A stretch of 64,000 nucleotides of DNA, taken from NCBI GenBank assembly GCA_017465905.1, contig JAFTVE010000005.1, positions 28,186-92,185 on the forward strand. The letters run 5' to 3'. The notes under the pieces are model-generated. The model searched no databases and was not told the DNA's origin. It saw nothing but the letters and a program-made list of their open reading frames with translations. The first letter of the stretch is position 1. Each line of letters opens with the position of its first letter. This document shows, piece by piece, positions 16,060-25,795 of this stretch. The translations under genes were made by a program, and so were the position numbers. Source of the stretch: Bacteroidaceae bacterium (GTDB lineage: Bacteria > Bacteroidota > Bacteroidia > Bacteroidales > Bacteroidaceae).

Positions 16060-18747
16060 CTACTCCTCCTCAAACAAGTTGAGCTGCTCGCTTGCGGGCT
16101 CCTCGGGAGTGCTGGCCGCCTCATCGGCTGCCTCTGCTTCCTCGGGCTGCTCGGTGACCTCGGGCTCGGGACGGCGTGTGGGCTCCAGCTCCTCGAAGCT
16201 GGCCACCTCGAAGTTGGTGACGCGCTTGCCTATGGCCTTGAAGCCCTTGATGAGGGCAAACTCCTCGGCATCGATGACGAGCGGCTCGCGGAAGCTGTCG
16301 CCACCACCGAAGTTGACCTGAATGAGCGGGTATGCCTCGCAGGTGAGCAGGGTGAGGCTGCTGTCCTTGTGCTCATCGACGAAGGTGTTCTTCTTTGCCG
16401 TAGCCTCCATCGTGAAGCGCTTGATGTAGTAGAAGCCCTTCTGTGAGGCGTTGCGCACGATGGCGGTCCACACCTTGTCGGGGCGGTACTTCTCGATATA
16501 GAGGATGTTGTCTTCGTAGTGGTTGTTGGCGTCGAAGTCCGAGAGGTAGAACTCGCCGTTCTTGAGCACCACAAGGATGCGGTCGTCGCTGTGGAACTCG
16601 CCCAGATACTCGCCATGCCCGTCGAAGTCGAGACGCAGGATGTCGCGGTCGAACCACACCTTGCGGCCGCCGAGCGTGGAGGCTCCGTGGGCCTTGAGCC
16701 CGATGCGCTGCACCTCGAGGCGGGTGAGCAGGTTGCCCATGGAACCGCGTCCCTTGATGCCTATCTCGCTGAAGTCTTTCTCGATGACAGTCTTGCGCAA
16801 GTTGGGCACGGGCTTGAGCTGTACCTTGATAATCTCGGCCTCGCCGTTGGGGTTGGCTGTGAAGTAGGCGATGCGCGAGCCGGGCTTGCCTTGGGTGAGG
16901 TTGTACTCGCGGTCGCGGTTGGTGCCGGTAACGGCAAAGCGCTTGATGTAGTGGGGGCCGCCACGTCCGTCGCGGTATACCACATTATATATGGTGCGCT
17001 TGTCGTTCTTCTTGTAGATGCCTACGTGGATGACGCCGGGGCCTACAAACATCTTCTCGGCCACGCGCACAATCTTGTAGCGGCCGTCCTTGTAGAAGAG
17101 GATGATGTCGTCGATGGACGAGCAGTTTGACACAAACTCATCCTTCTTGAGCGATGTTCCGATGAAGCCCTCCTCGCGGTTGATGTAGAGCTTCTCGTTG
17201 GCTTCGATGACCTTGGCAGCTTCGATGTTCTCGAAGTTGCGCAGCTCGGTCTTGCGGGGGTAGGCGGCGCCGTACTTGGTCTTGAGCATGGTGAACCAGC
17301 GGGTAGTGACGCCCACCATATCGGAAAGCTCCTTGTCAATCTCCTCTATCTCGGCACGCATGCGGGCCATCAGCTCATCGGCCTTGTCCTTGTTGAACTT
17401 GAGGATGCGGGCCATCTTGATTTCCATCAGGCGCAGGATGTCGTCCTTGGTGACCTCACGCACGAAGGTGGGGTAGTAGGGTGTCAGGCGCTCGTCGATA
17501 TGTTCGCAGGCAGCATCCATCGTGGGCGCTTGCTCAAACTTCTTATCCTTATATATACGCTCCTCGATGAAGATCTTCTCCAGTGAGGCGAAGTGCAGCT
17601 GATCGAGGAGTTCGTTCTTGCGAATCTCGAGTTCCTGGCGCAGGAGGGCAAGCGTATTGTCCACCGACTTGCGCAGCACGTGGCTCACGCCAAGGAAGTG
17701 GGGCTTGTTGTCGTCGATGACGCAGCAGTTGGGTGAGATGCTGATTTCGCAGTCGGTGAAGGCATAGAGCGCGTCGATGGTCTTGTCCGATGATACGCCC
17801 GGGGCCAAGTGCACGAGGATTTCCACCTCGGCAGCCGTGTTGTCGTCGACCTTGCGGATTTTTATCTTGCCCTTCTCGGCAGCCTTCAGTATGGAGTCGA
17901 TGAGCGTTGTCGTCGTCTTGCTATAGGGAATCTCGGTGATGGCCAGCGTCTTGTTGTCCAGCTTGTTGATGCGGGCACGCACACGCACTGCACCGCCACG
18001 CTCGCCGTCGTTGTAGCGGGCCACGTCGATGAAACCGCCCGTCTGGAAGTCGGGATAGAGCACGAAGTCCTCGCCCTTGAGGTAGCTGATGGCGGCATCG
18101 CACAGTTCGTTGAAGTTGTGTGGCAGAATCTTCGATGACAGACCTACGGCAATACCCTCAACACCCTGAGCGAGGAGCAAGGGAAACTTCACCGGCAGGG
18201 TGATGGGCTCCTTGTTGCGGCCGTCATACGAGAGCTTCCACTCCGTGGTCTTGGGATTGAACACCACCTCGAGCGCAAACTTCGACAGACGTGCCTCGAT
18301 GTAACGCGAAGCGGCAGCCCCGTCGCCCGTGAGGATGTTACCCCAGTTACCCTGGCAATCGATGAGCAGGTCTTTCTGCCCGAGCTGCACGAGGGCGTCG
18401 CCGATGGAGGCGTCGCCGTGAGGGTGATACTGCATGGTATGTCCCACGAGGTTGGCCACCTTGTTGTAGCGTCCGTCGTGCTTCTCCTTCATGGAGTGCA
18501 GGATGCGGCGCTGCACGGGCTTGAAGCCATCGTTGATATGGGGCACGGCACGCTCGAGGATAACGTAGGAGGCATAGTCGAGAAACCAGTTCTGGTACAT
18601 TCCCGAGAGCTGATACTTCACGGTATCGTCCTCGCCACTCTCCTTCTTCGGCTGGTAGTGGGCATGGCCCTCTGGCACGTTTTCGTCAACGTCAACGTTA
18701 TCGTTTTCGTAAATCTCTGCGTCTTTATTGAAATCTTCTTCGCTCAT
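16060..18747 (-). CDS. parC: DNA topoisomerase IV subunit A (ParC/GyrA-like)
   Basis: An 895-residue type IIA topoisomerase A subunit that breaks and rejoins DNA to unlink daughter chromosomes. The breakage-reunion domain starts after an acidic ~45-residue N-terminus; the catalytic tyrosine is Y149 in AAASRYIEARLS, and the quinolone-pocket region YHPHGDASIGDALV is conserved. The C-terminal half contains beta-pinwheel-like repeats and ends in an acidic Glu/Ala-rich tail. No gyrB/parE is adjacent. The Bacteroidales second GyrA-like protein is usually called topoisomerase IV A; gyrase A cannot be excluded from sequence alone, but the motif spacing and tail favour ParC. A consensus promoter lies at 18771-18801. 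Confidence 0.88.
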   Translation of the reverse strand: MSEEDFNKDAEIYENDNVDVDENVPEGHAHYQPKKESGEDDTVKYQLSGMYQNWFLDYASYVILERAVPHINDGFKPVQRRILHSMKEKHDGRYNKVANLVGHTMQYHPHGDASIGDALVQLGQKDLLIDCQGNWGNILTGDGAAASRYIEARLSKFALEVVFNPKTTEWKLSYDGRNKEPITLPVKFPLLLAQGVEGIAVGLSSKILPHNFNELCDAAISYLKGEDFVLYPDFQTGGFIDVARYNDGERGGAVRVRARINKLDNKTLAITEIPYSKTTTTLIDSILKAAEKGKIKIRKVDDNTAAEVEILVHLAPGVSSDKTIDALYAFTDCEISISPNCCVIDDNKPHFLGVSHVLRKSVDNTLALLRQELEIRKNELLDQLHFASLEKIFIEERIYKDKKFEQAPTMDAACEHIDERLTPYYPTFVREVTKDDILRLMEIKMARILKFNKDKADELMARMRAEIEEIDKELSDMVGVTTRWFTMLKTKYGAAYPRKTELRNFENIEAAKVIEANEKLYINREEGFIGTSLKKDEFVSNCSSIDDIILFYKDGRYKIVRVAEKMFVGPGVIHVGIYKKNDKRTIYNVVYRDGRGGPHYIKRFAVTGTNRDREYNLTQGKPGSRIAYFTANPNGEAEIIKVQLKPVPNLRKTVIEKDFSEIGIKGRGSMGNLLTRLEVQRIGLKAHGASTLGGRKVWFDRDILRLDFDGHGEYLGEFHSDDRILVVLKNGEFYLSDFDANNHYEDNILYIEKYRPDKVWTAIVRNASQKGFYYIKRFTMEATAKKNTFVDEHKDSSLTLLTCEAYPLIQVNFGGGDSFREPLVIDAEEFALIKGFKAIGKRVTNFEVASFEELEPTRRPEPEVTEQPEEAEAADEAASTPEEPASEQLNLFEEE

Positions 18748-18770
18748 AATAACATTACATATTTAAAAGA

Positions 18771-18801
18771 CAAAGATAATGCAAGACAAAGAATTTTTCA
18801 A
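18771..18801 (-). promoter_or_regulatory. Promoter of parC
   Basis: On the minus strand TTG (18799-18801), 20-bp spacer, TATCTTTG (18771-18778). Confidence 0.8.
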
Positions 18802-18991
18802 ATCTCAGCGGACGAAATCTTGAAAAAAGCAAACTTTCTTTACAGTCAATCGTTTGTATCAAGTATGATGTATATGACTGAAGGTGTCTCTGGACAAAAA
18901 AACATTTTGTTCTTCTATCGGTATGTTGTATCATCTCTTCCAGTACATGAAAGAAAATTGTTTATGATTTTTAAAAAATCAGAACAAGTTT

Positions 18992-19022
18992 TTGTTTTTT
19001 CTCATGCCATGCACTAATTTTG
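18992..19022 (+). promoter_or_regulatory. Promoter of maeB
   Basis: TTG (18992-18994), 20-bp spacer, TAATTTTG (19015-19022); transcription would start about 25 bases before the ATG. Confidence 0.8.
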
Positions 19023-19054
19023 TACTTGTATTAGTTTTTTAGTTTTATTAAGGT

Positions 19055-21352
19055 ATGACAAAGATAACCAAAGAGGCTGCCTTGCTGTATCATTCGCAGG
19101 GCAAGCCGGGAAAGATTGAAGTCGTTCCCACTAAACCTTACAGTACGCAGACAGACCTTTCGCTCGCCTACTCACCCGGTGTAGCTGAGCCTTGTCTCGA
19201 AATCGAAAAGAATCCACAGACCGCCTATGACTACACCGCGAAGGGCAACCTCGTGGCTGTCATCTCCAACGGTACCGCCGTGCTCGGCCTCGGCGATATA
19301 GGCACATTGGCAGGAAAGCCCGTGATGGAGGGTAAGGGTCTGCTGTTCAAGATATATGCCGGCATCGACGTGTTTGACATCGAAGTCAATGAGAAAGATC
19401 CCGAAAAGTTCATCCAAGCCGTAAAGGCCATCGCCCCCACCTTCGGAGGTATCAACCTGGAAGACATCAAGGCTCCTGAGTGCTTCGAGATTGAGCGTCG
19501 CCTCAAGGCTGAGCTCGACATCCCCGTAATGCACGACGACCAGCATGGCACAGCCATCATCTCATCGGCAGGTCTTATCAATGCACTGCAGGTAGCAGGC
19601 AAGAAAATTGACGAGGTAAAGATTGTAGTCAATGGTGCAGGTGCTTCGGCAATCTCTTGCACCAAGCTCTACGTAGCTCTCGGTGCCCGCCGTGAGAATA
19701 TCCTCATGCTCGACAGCAAGGGTGTCATCACCAGCGACCGTCCCAACCTCACAGAAGAGAAGAAATTCTTCGCCACCGACCGCCGCGATGTACACACTCT
19801 CGAAGAGGCCATCAAGGGTGCCGACGTGTTCCTTGGGCTCTCACGCGGCAATGTACTCACACAAGACATGGTGCGCTCCATGGCCGCCATGCCTATCGTG
19901 TTTGCCCTTGCCAACCCCACTCCCGAGATTTCGTATGAGGATGCCATGGCATCACGCCCCGACGTACTGATGGCTACCGGTCGCTCCGACTATCCCAACC
20001 AAATCAACAACGTTATTGGCTTCCCCTACATCTTCCGCGGTGCACTCGACACACAGGCTACAGCCATCAACGAAGAGATGAAGCTGGCTGCCGTACATGC
20101 CATTGCAGACCTGGCCAAGCAGCCCGTTCCCGACGTAGTGAACGAGGCCTACCACGTAAACAACCTCACCTTCGGCCCTGCCTACTTCATTCCCAAGCCC
20201 GTAGACCCACGTCTCATCACCCAGGTCTCTATGGCCGTGGCAAAGGCTGCCATGGAGAGCGGTGTAGCCCGCAAGCCCATCACCGATTGGGAGGCTTACG
20301 CCACTCAGCTCCGTGAGCTAATGGGCCAGGAGAGCAAGCTCACCCGTCAGCTCTACGACACTGCCCGCAGCAATCCGCAGCGTGTAGTGTTTGCCGAGGG
20401 TATCCACCCCACCATGCTCAAGGCTGCCGTAGAGGCCAAGGCCGAAGGCATTTGCCACCCTATCCTCTTGGGTAACGACGAGCGCATCGAGAAGCTAGCC
20501 AAGGAACTCGAACTCAGCCTCGAAGGCATCGAGATTATCAACCTGCGCCACGACCGCGAGGCCGAGCGCCGCGAACGCTATGCCCGTATCCTCACCGAGA
20601 AGCGTGCCCGTCAGGGAGCCAACTTCCAGGAATCAAACGACAAAATGTTTGAGCGCAACTACTTCGGTATGATGATGGTAGAGACCGGCGAGGCCGATGC
20701 CTTCATCACGGGTCTGTACACCAAGTACAGCAACACCATCAAGGTAGCCAAGGAGGTTATTGGTGTGCGCGACGAGTTCAGCACCTTCGGCACCATGCAC
20801 ATCGTGAATGGCAAGAAGGGTACACTCTTCCTTGCCGACACCCTCATCAACCGTCACCCCGACACCGACACGCTCATCGACATAGCCCGCTTGGCCAACC
20901 ACACGGTACAGTTCTTCAACCACAAGCCCGTGATGGCTATGCTCTCATACTCAAACTTCGGCACCGACACGACAGGCAGTCCTGCTGCCGTACACGAAGC
21001 TGTGGACTATCTGCACCGCGAGCACCCCGAATGGGATGTAGATGGTGAAATGCAGGTAAAGTTCGCCCTCAACAGCCAGTTGCGCGATGAGAAATTCTCT
21101 TTCAATAAGCTCTACGGCAAGGAGGTCAACACCCTCGTGTTCCCCAACCTCTCCAGTGCCAACCAAGCCTACCAGTTTATCCAGATGATGGGCGACAACA
21201 GTGAAGTTATCGGCCCCATCCAGATGGGTCTGAACAAGCCCATTCACTTTACCGACTGGGAAGCCTCGGTACGCGACATCGTCAACATCACAGCCATCGC
21301 CGTGATTGATGCCATCGTTGAGAAGAAGAAGCAAGAGAATGCCGGTAATTAA
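19055..21352 (+). CDS. maeB: NADP-dependent malic enzyme with phosphotransacetylase-like C-terminus
   Basis: A 765-residue MaeB-type enzyme: malate + NADP+ to pyruvate + CO2 + NADPH. Residues ~1-420 form the malic enzyme, with the N-terminal substrate region [12 protein letters not shown], the active-site segment [11 protein letters not shown] near 158 and the dinucleotide-binding [15 protein letters not shown] near 191. Residues ~430-765 form a phosphate-acetyltransferase-like domain ([20 protein letters not shown] onward) that in MaeB proteins is regulatory and binds acetyl-CoA rather than catalysing. Length matches the family. It has its own promoter and a strong terminator at 21378-21412 shared with the convergent tmRNA gene. 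Confidence 0.95.
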   Translation: MTKITKEAALLYHSQGKPGKIEVVPTKPYSTQTDLSLAYSPGVAEPCLEIEKNPQTAYDYTAKGNLVAVISNGTAVLGLGDIGTLAGKPVMEGKGLLFKIYAGIDVFDIEVNEKDPEKFIQAVKAIAPTFGGINLEDIKAPECFEIERRLKAELDIPVMHDDQHGTAIISSAGLINALQVAGKKIDEVKIVVNGAGASAISCTKLYVALGARRENILMLDSKGVITSDRPNLTEEKKFFATDRRDVHTLEEAIKGADVFLGLSRGNVLTQDMVRSMAAMPIVFALANPTPEISYEDAMASRPDVLMATGRSDYPNQINNVIGFPYIFRGALDTQATAINEEMKLAAVHAIADLAKQPVPDVVNEAYHVNNLTFGPAYFIPKPVDPRLITQVSMAVAKAAMESGVARKPITDWEAYATQLRELMGQESKLTRQLYDTARSNPQRVVFAEGIHPTMLKAAVEAKAEGICHPILLGNDERIEKLAKELELSLEGIEIINLRHDREAERRERYARILTEKRARQGANFQESNDKMFERNYFGMMMVETGEADAFITGLYTKYSNTIKVAKEVIGVRDEFSTFGTMHIVNGKKGTLFLADTLINRHPDTDTLIDIARLANHTVQFFNHKPVMAMLSYSNFGTDTTGSPAAVHEAVDYLHREHPEWDVDGEMQVKFALNSQLRDEKFSFNKLYGKEVNTLVFPNLSSANQAYQFIQMMGDNSEVIGPIQMGLNKPIHFTDWEASVRDIVNITAIAVIDAIVEKKKQENAGN

Positions 21353-21377
21353 AGATATCGAAAGCATATAAACAAAG

Positions 21378-21412
21378 AATCGGGGGTGTGTCTGAATGAC
21401 ATACCCCCGATT
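21378..21412. terminator. Bidirectional terminator between maeB and ssrA
   Basis: Arms AATCGGGGGTGTGTC (21378-21392) and GACATACCCCCGATT (21398-21412) pair over 15 bp with one G-T, with a 5-nt loop. T-rich sequence follows on both sides. It separates convergent maeB and tmRNA. Confidence 0.8.
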
Positions 21413-21419
21413 TGTCATG

Positions 21420-21816
21420 TGGAGCTGGAGGGAATCGAACCCTCGTCCAAACGAGGAAACCGTATGCTTTCTACATGCTTATCTTTGCCTTCGATTTTCG
21501 TGCGCAAGCAAGACCAAAGCCACCAACTTACGCCTTATCCTCTAAATCTTCACCATCGATGCGAGGCCATCAACAGCTATTTCCGATTTTACTGCACCAC
21601 CATATCGACGAGCTTCGGAAAAACAGCGTTCGGGTGATGTCTCGTTTCAGCACCTTGTGCCGAAATGAAGCTTATCTACTGTACTTCGATTAAGCAGCGA
21701 GAGCGTAATTATTTTCGCCAATTAATTCTTTGCAAGATTGATATTTAAGTGCTAACCAAGCAACGCACTGCATGCTTACATACCATCTCGGCCCGCTGTC
21801 AAATCCAGTCAACCCC
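21420..21816 (-). ncRNA. ssrA: Transfer-messenger RNA (tmRNA)
   Basis: On the minus strand the 5' end GGGGTTGACTGGATTTGACA and the 3' end TTCGATTCCCTCCAGCTCCA form the tRNA-Ala-like domain, with CCA encoded. The tag reading frame at 21690-21719 encodes GENNYALAA followed by TAA, a typical Bacteroidetes proteolysis tag. tmRNA with SmpB rescues stalled ribosomes and marks the truncated protein for degradation. Length ~397 nt is normal. A perfect promoter is at 21831-21861 and a terminator at 21378-21412. Confidence 0.97.
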
Positions 21817-21830
21817 AATGTTATGTGGTG

Positions 21831-21861
21831 CAAAGGTAATGAGTTTCCACTAAAATAACAA
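21831..21861 (-). promoter_or_regulatory. Promoter of ssrA
   Basis: On the minus strand TTG (21859-21861), 20-bp spacer, TACCTTTG (21831-21838), placing the start about 7-15 bases downstream, near 21816. Confidence 0.85.
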
Positions 21862-21938
21862 CATTCAAGGGACAAAAAAAGATTTCGCAAACAAGCATGA
21901 AAGCTCAAAAGTCCTACACTTTCATAAGAAACACGCTA

Positions 21939-21972
21939 AAAAAAAGGATGGGTGCCCAGCAGGCACCCATCG
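21939..21972 (-). terminator. Terminator of rny
   Basis: Minus-strand stem GATGGGTGCC/GGCACCCATC with a 5-nt loop followed by eight T, 24 bases after the rny stop codon. Confidence 0.9.
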
Positions 21973-21995
21973 TATTATCCAGAATTCTTCAGCCA

Positions 21996-23540
21996 TTAAC
22001 GAGCATAGCTTACAGCACGTGTCTCACGAATAACTGTAATCTTAACCTGACCAGGATAAGTCATCTCGTCCTGAATTTTCTTTGCTATATCAGCCGACAG
22101 AGTCTCCGTAGTCTTATCATCAATCTTATCGGCACCAACAATTACGCGGAGTTCACGACCTGCCTGAATTGCATAAGTCTTGGTAACACCAGGATATGAC
22201 ATTGCCAACTGCTCCAAGTCTTTGAGGCGCTTAATATAGGCCTCTACAATCTCACGGCGTGCGCCAGGACGAGCACCAGAGATAGCATCACAAACCTGCA
22301 CGATAGGAGCCAACAAGCTGGTCATCTCCACTTCATCATGATGGGCACCAATAGCATTGCATATATCCGGTTTTTCCTTATACTTCTCAGCCAGCTTCAT
22401 GCCATAGAGTGCGTGTGGCAACTCGCTCTCCTCATCGGGCACCTTACCAATATCGTGCAACAAGCCGGCACGCTTAGCCTTCTTCGGGTTCAAGCCAAGT
22501 TCTGAAGCCATCACAGCACAAAGATTGGCTGTCTCGCGAGCATGCTGCAAAAGGTTCTGTCCGTATGAAGAGCGATACTTCATCTTACCAATAATACGGA
22601 TAAGATCGGGGTGCAAGCCATGTACACCGAGGTCGATTGTTGTACGCTTACCAATCTCGATGATTTCTTCTTCAAGCTGTTTCTTCACCTTTGCAACAAC
22701 CTCTTCAATGCGTGCGGGGTGGATACGACCGTCTGTCACCAACTGATGCAAAGCCAAGCGAGCAACTTCACGACGTACTGGGTCAAATGCAGAAAGGACT
22801 ATGGCTTCGGGGGTATCATCAACAACGATTTCAACACCTGTAGCAGCCTCAAGAGCACGGATATTACGGCCCTCACGACCGATAATGCGGCCCTTCATCT
22901 CGTCAGATTCGATATGGAAGACAGTCACCGAGTTTTCAATGGCTGTTTCAGTAGCCACACGCTGAATCGATTGGATAACGATACGCTTAGCTTCCTTATT
23001 GGCTGTCATCTTAGCATCATCAACGATTTCATTGATATATGATGCCGCTTGCGCTTTAGCTTCTTCCTTGAGAGACTCTACCAACTGTTCGCGAGCCTCA
23101 TCTGCAGACAAGCCACTGATTGCCTCCAACTGCTCACGTCCCTGACGCTGCAGAGTGTCGAGTTCATCCTGTTTTGCAGCTATTATCTGCAATTGTTCAT
23201 CCAGATTAGCCTTGATGGCATCAATCTCATTCTTCTTACGTTGGTTTTCGCTTTGCTGTTGATTGAGTTGAGTCTCACGCTGTTTTACGCGATGTTCAGC
23301 CTGCTGCAATTTTTGGCTACGCTGAGCCACTTCTCTTTCCAATTCAGCTTTTTTGTTCAAGAATTTCTCCTTCACTTCCAGGAGTTTGTTCTTCTTAATC
23401 ACTTCACCTTGAGCCTCGGCCTCATCAAGAATACGTTTGGCCTTGGACTTTGCGCCAGAGAACAGAATAAAATAGGTAGCTATAGCACCTACTGCCAATC
23501 CTAAGACTCCGACAATCACTGGTATTAAATACGTTGTCAT
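21996..23540 (-). CDS. rny: Ribonuclease Y
   Basis: A 514-residue membrane-anchored endoribonuclease that starts mRNA decay. Residues ~5-27 form the transmembrane anchor ([20 protein letters not shown]), residues ~30-190 a long coiled coil rich in Glu/Gln/Lys, then a KH RNA-binding domain ([19 protein letters not shown], ~205-270) and an HD domain with the metal site [11 protein letters not shown] (~330-425). Length and order are those of the family. It lies downstream of zapA on the same strand; a hairpin with a T-run between them (23563-23621) should end or attenuate the zapA transcript. Confidence 0.96.
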   Translation of the reverse strand: MTTYLIPVIVGVLGLAVGAIATYFILFSGAKSKAKRILDEAEAQGEVIKKNKLLEVKEKFLNKKAELEREVAQRSQKLQQAEHRVKQRETQLNQQQSENQRKKNEIDAIKANLDEQLQIIAAKQDELDTLQRQGREQLEAISGLSADEAREQLVESLKEEAKAQAASYINEIVDDAKMTANKEAKRIVIQSIQRVATETAIENSVTVFHIESDEMKGRIIGREGRNIRALEAATGVEIVVDDTPEAIVLSAFDPVRREVARLALHQLVTDGRIHPARIEEVVAKVKKQLEEEIIEIGKRTTIDLGVHGLHPDLIRIIGKMKYRSSYGQNLLQHARETANLCAVMASELGLNPKKAKRAGLLHDIGKVPDEESELPHALYGMKLAEKYKEKPDICNAIGAHHDEVEMTSLLAPIVQVCDAISGARPGARREIVEAYIKRLKDLEQLAMSYPGVTKTYAIQAGRELRVIVGADKIDDKTTETLSADIAKKIQDEMTYPGQVKITVIRETRAVSYAR

Positions 23541-23562
23541 AGTTATTACTTAATATATTAAT

Positions 23563-23621
23563 AAAAAAAACGCACTACTTCTTGGCTCAAAGAAAAATCT
23601 CTGACACCTTAAGCAGTGCGT
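23563..23621 (-). terminator. Terminator or attenuator between zapA and rny
   Basis: Minus-strand arms ACGCACTGCTT (23611-23621) and AAGTAGTGCGT (23570-23580) pair with one mismatch around a 30-nt apical segment and run into eight T. Its position between two co-directional genes allows partial read-through into rny. Confidence 0.75.
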
Positions 23622-23644
23622 GGTTATTTCCTATATATAATAGG

Positions 23645-23953
23645 TCAAACGGTGATATCGTTCTCTGCCATATATTCGTCAAGCTTGATGCTCAGCTCCT
23701 CGAACTTCTCCTGGTAGGGACGGGTATCAGTGCGCATCTTTTCCTGCTGATACATCACTCCTATATGGAGTGCTATCATAGAAAGGTACTTTTCAGTACT
23801 TTGTCCCGGGAAACGCTCACGGTACACGTTTAACTTATCATCTATGTGCTTTACCGCTCTACGTATTGCCTCCTCTTCCTTAGGGTCTATCCTCAAGAAA
23901 AAGGTCAATCCTGCGATAATCACCTTTATTCTCAACAGGTGGGTCGGTGTCAT
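23645..23953 (-). CDS. zapA: Cell division protein ZapA
   Basis: A 102-residue protein matching ZapA, which bundles FtsZ filaments at the division ring. It shows the N-terminal strand region (IKVIIAGLTFFLRIDPKEEE), the RRAVKHIDDKLNVYRERFP stretch and a C-terminal helix for coiled-coil dimerisation. The ATG overlaps the stop of the upstream coiled-coil gene (ATGA), so the two are translationally coupled. Identification is by length, pattern and neighbour. Confidence 0.85.
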   Translation of the reverse strand: MTPTHLLRIKVIIAGLTFFLRIDPKEEEAIRRAVKHIDDKLNVYRERFPGQSTEKYLSMIALHIGVMYQQEKMRTDTRPYQEKFEELSIKLDEYMAENDITV

Positions 23954-24276
23954 AGCGTATCTTCCATTTGCTCTGATGCATTAAGTAGTGCTATGCACTT
24001 GTCCACTTCACGCACTAGCTTGGATAATTTCTTTTGTGTGTTTCCGATCTCTGTATCGTCAACACTGATTATCTTGGCCAGCTTGAGGTCTGAATAGGAC
24101 TTCTGGAGTATAGCGTATTGCTCGCGTGCTTCATCCAACTCAACGGATTGGTGGGCTAATCGCTCTCTTAACTGCATATTCTCATGGGCGAGTGCAGTGT
24201 GCGCTTCCATCAATCTGATTAGTTTCGATTCAAAGTTTTTGATTACAATTTCATCTACTTCCGTCATCTTAACCAA
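23950..24276 (-). CDS. Small coiled-coil protein coupled to zapA
   Basis: A 108-residue hydrophilic protein, predicted almost entirely coiled coil (heptad-like LIRLMEAHTALAHENMQLRE). It overlaps zapA by four bases, so it is probably a divisome partner in the manner of ZapB; that role is inferred from position and fold. The start could also be the Met at residue 4 (24267). The minus-strand box TAAATTTG (24286-24293), with TTG 18 bp upstream, could be the operon promoter. Confidence 0.75.
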   Translation of the reverse strand: MVKMTEVDEIVIKNFESKLIRLMEAHTALAHENMQLRERLAHQSVELDEAREQYAILQKSYSDLKLAKIISVDDTEIGNTQKKLSKLVREVDKCIALLNASEQMEDTL

Positions 24277-24415
24277 ACTTCGTTACAAATTTAGTCTTTT
24301 TTTTGATGAAACAAAAGAATCTGATAAAAAAAATGCACAAACGAAGCTGAAAGACAATTTTACCCCTCACTTTGCGGATAATTTCCCGAAAGCAACAACA
24401 CCATCCCCTACCCCA

Positions 24416-24994
24416 TCAAAGCAAGCCCAGCTCACCGAACATGGCATGGTATGATGCCGCCTTCTTCTCTATAGCCAACGGATAGGCTCTTGAGGTGGAT
24501 GGCATACGATAGAACAGCAGGCTACGCTGACCAAACTGAATGGGAACACTACAGCCAATCTGAGGCTTCAGCACACCATACTGCTGCACTATTTCGCCAG
24601 CAGCCTTCTCCCCGGTTGCCACAATTGCCTTGCACGAGGGGAGCTGCTCCAACAACTCTTCAATCCTCGTCGGCCTCACTATCTCCAAATGATTGTCTGA
24701 TGCATTATCTTTGAGTCTGCGCACAGCCTCAGCCGTATCATACAGAGCAATGCCTACCTCCTCTGCAAACTGGCATATTTCCTCTTTCTTGAAACGCTTA
24801 TTGGCGCTGTCAACAAACGCATTCCTATCGGCAAAGAATAGCAAGCCCATAATGCGCCACATATCATTCTGATAGTTCGGATAAAAGAAGTCCATACTCC
24901 ACCGCTTCTGCTGTGGAGGAAAACTGCCGAGCAACAGCACTTTGGCGTTTCTCGGCAGGAATGGTTTCAGAGGATGTTCCTCAAATATGGGCAT
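24416..24994 (-). CDS. Uracil-DNA glycosylase superfamily protein (Mug-like)
   Basis: A 192-residue protein of the uracil-DNA glycosylase-like superfamily. Motif 1 is represented by VLLLGSFPP followed by an aromatic-rich stretch (WSMDFFYPNYQNDMWRIMG), and the C-terminal motif by RMPSTSRAYP. Members excise uracil or other damaged bases, but the exact specificity cannot be read here, and the catalytic Asp/Asn of classic UDGs is not obvious in motif 1. The gene ends the cluster and starts eight bases after the stop of the gene at 25002 (upstream on the same strand). Confidence 0.75.
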   Translation of the reverse strand: MPIFEEHPLKPFLPRNAKVLLLGSFPPQQKRWSMDFFYPNYQNDMWRIMGLLFFADRNAFVDSANKRFKKEEICQFAEEVGIALYDTAEAVRRLKDNASDNHLEIVRPTRIEELLEQLPSCKAIVATGEKAAGEIVQQYGVLKPQIGCSVPIQFGQRSLLFYRMPSTSRAYPLAIEKKAASYHAMFGELGLL

Positions 24995-25001
24995 GTTCTG
25001 C

Positions 25002-25619
25002 TTACGCGTCCTTCTTCTTAGGCTCTTTCTTGGCCAAACGTATCACATTGTATACAAAGTCTGTCATCCACTGGCTAGAGTAGCCGAGAGAATGCTGCAA
25101 TTGGCGAACGGCACCCACTGTCTTAAACATGGCCTCATCCTTCCAACTGTTCTTTGTCAGGATATTACTGATGGCAGCTTCAGTCTGAGTATACAGCATT
25201 TTCTTGAAGGGTATACGCATGGTATACTTCATCTCATTGCTCACAGCCATCATCAAACTCTCATTGAAACGCTGGAACTGGAAGAAATAACCGTTCACCA
25301 TATTCACATTACGGCAGTTCTTCTTGATAGAGGCATCTATTTCCTTGAAGAACTCTTCATTGAGATTATAAATCTGCATCAGCATCTTCTTGCAGCGTGC
25401 CTTCTCGGCTAGTCCCAGCTTATTGTTCTGGGTCGCCACCTTCAATGTGCGCTTAAACATGGCCAAATCAGGCAACATGTTGATATTGCTGATACCAAGA
25501 TTACCAGCCATTACAGCCTGATAGTATACACGGATAAGGGTCATGAAGTCCTCGATGCCGCCAACTCGACCCTCTTCGTTCGCCGTTTTCTTGCGAAACA
25601 AATTGCTAAAAAATCCCAT
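25002..25619 (-). CDS. Conserved-looking hypothetical protein
   Basis: A 205-residue, basic, soluble protein that I do not recognise. It begins MGFFSNLFRKKT, is mostly alpha-helical by composition, has a mid-segment with many aromatic residues (NGYFFQFQRFNESLMM) and ends in a lysine-rich tail (AKKEPKKKDA). No signal peptide, membrane helix or catalytic motif is visible. It is probably co-transcribed with the uracil-glycosylase-like gene downstream (gap of seven bases). Confidence 0.7.
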   Translation of the reverse strand: MGFFSNLFRKKTANEEGRVGGIEDFMTLIRVYYQAVMAGNLGISNINMLPDLAMFKRTLKVATQNNKLGLAEKARCKKMLMQIYNLNEEFFKEIDASIKKNCRNVNMVNGYFFQFQRFNESLMMAVSNEMKYTMRIPFKKMLYTQTEAAISNILTKNSWKDEAMFKTVGAVRQLQHSLGYSSQWMTDFVYNVIRLAKKEPKKKDA

Positions 25620-25708
25620 ATCAAAAATTTATTTTTGCGATATTCTTATATTTTGCGCAAAAGTACACAAAAGTTCGGAGTTGGGCAAAAGCTATAAGTA
25701 ATTTTTGC

Positions 25709-25753
25709 TTTTCACCCGTACCAAGTATACAACATACCTGATACGGGTGAAAG
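25709..25753 (-). terminator. Hairpin downstream of the Cthe_2159-like gene
   Basis: Arms TTTCACCCGTA (25710-25720) and TACGGGTGAAA (25742-25752) pair perfectly over 11 bp. It lies ~45 bases after the stop of the gene at 25796-27466 on the minus strand and is followed by a loosely T-rich stretch. Confidence 0.65.
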
Positions 25754-25795
25754 ATATTGCAGATGCAACGATACAATCTAAAGCCAAACAGTTTC

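Larger units (their letters stand above)
18748..19054. other. Divergent promoter region of parC and maeB
   Basis: Two consensus promoters face away from each other: parC at 18771-18801 (minus) and maeB at 18992-19022 (plus). No gene or strong hairpin is seen between them. Confidence 0.75.

Noticed and set aside
16060-18747. Calling this gene gyrA
   Set aside because: The acidic tail and Bacteroidales pattern fit topoisomerase IV better; gyrase remains possible but less likely.
21690-21908. A 72-residue minus-strand protein ending in ENNYALAA
   Set aside because: The end is the tmRNA tag; the rest is tmRNA structure, not a separate protein.
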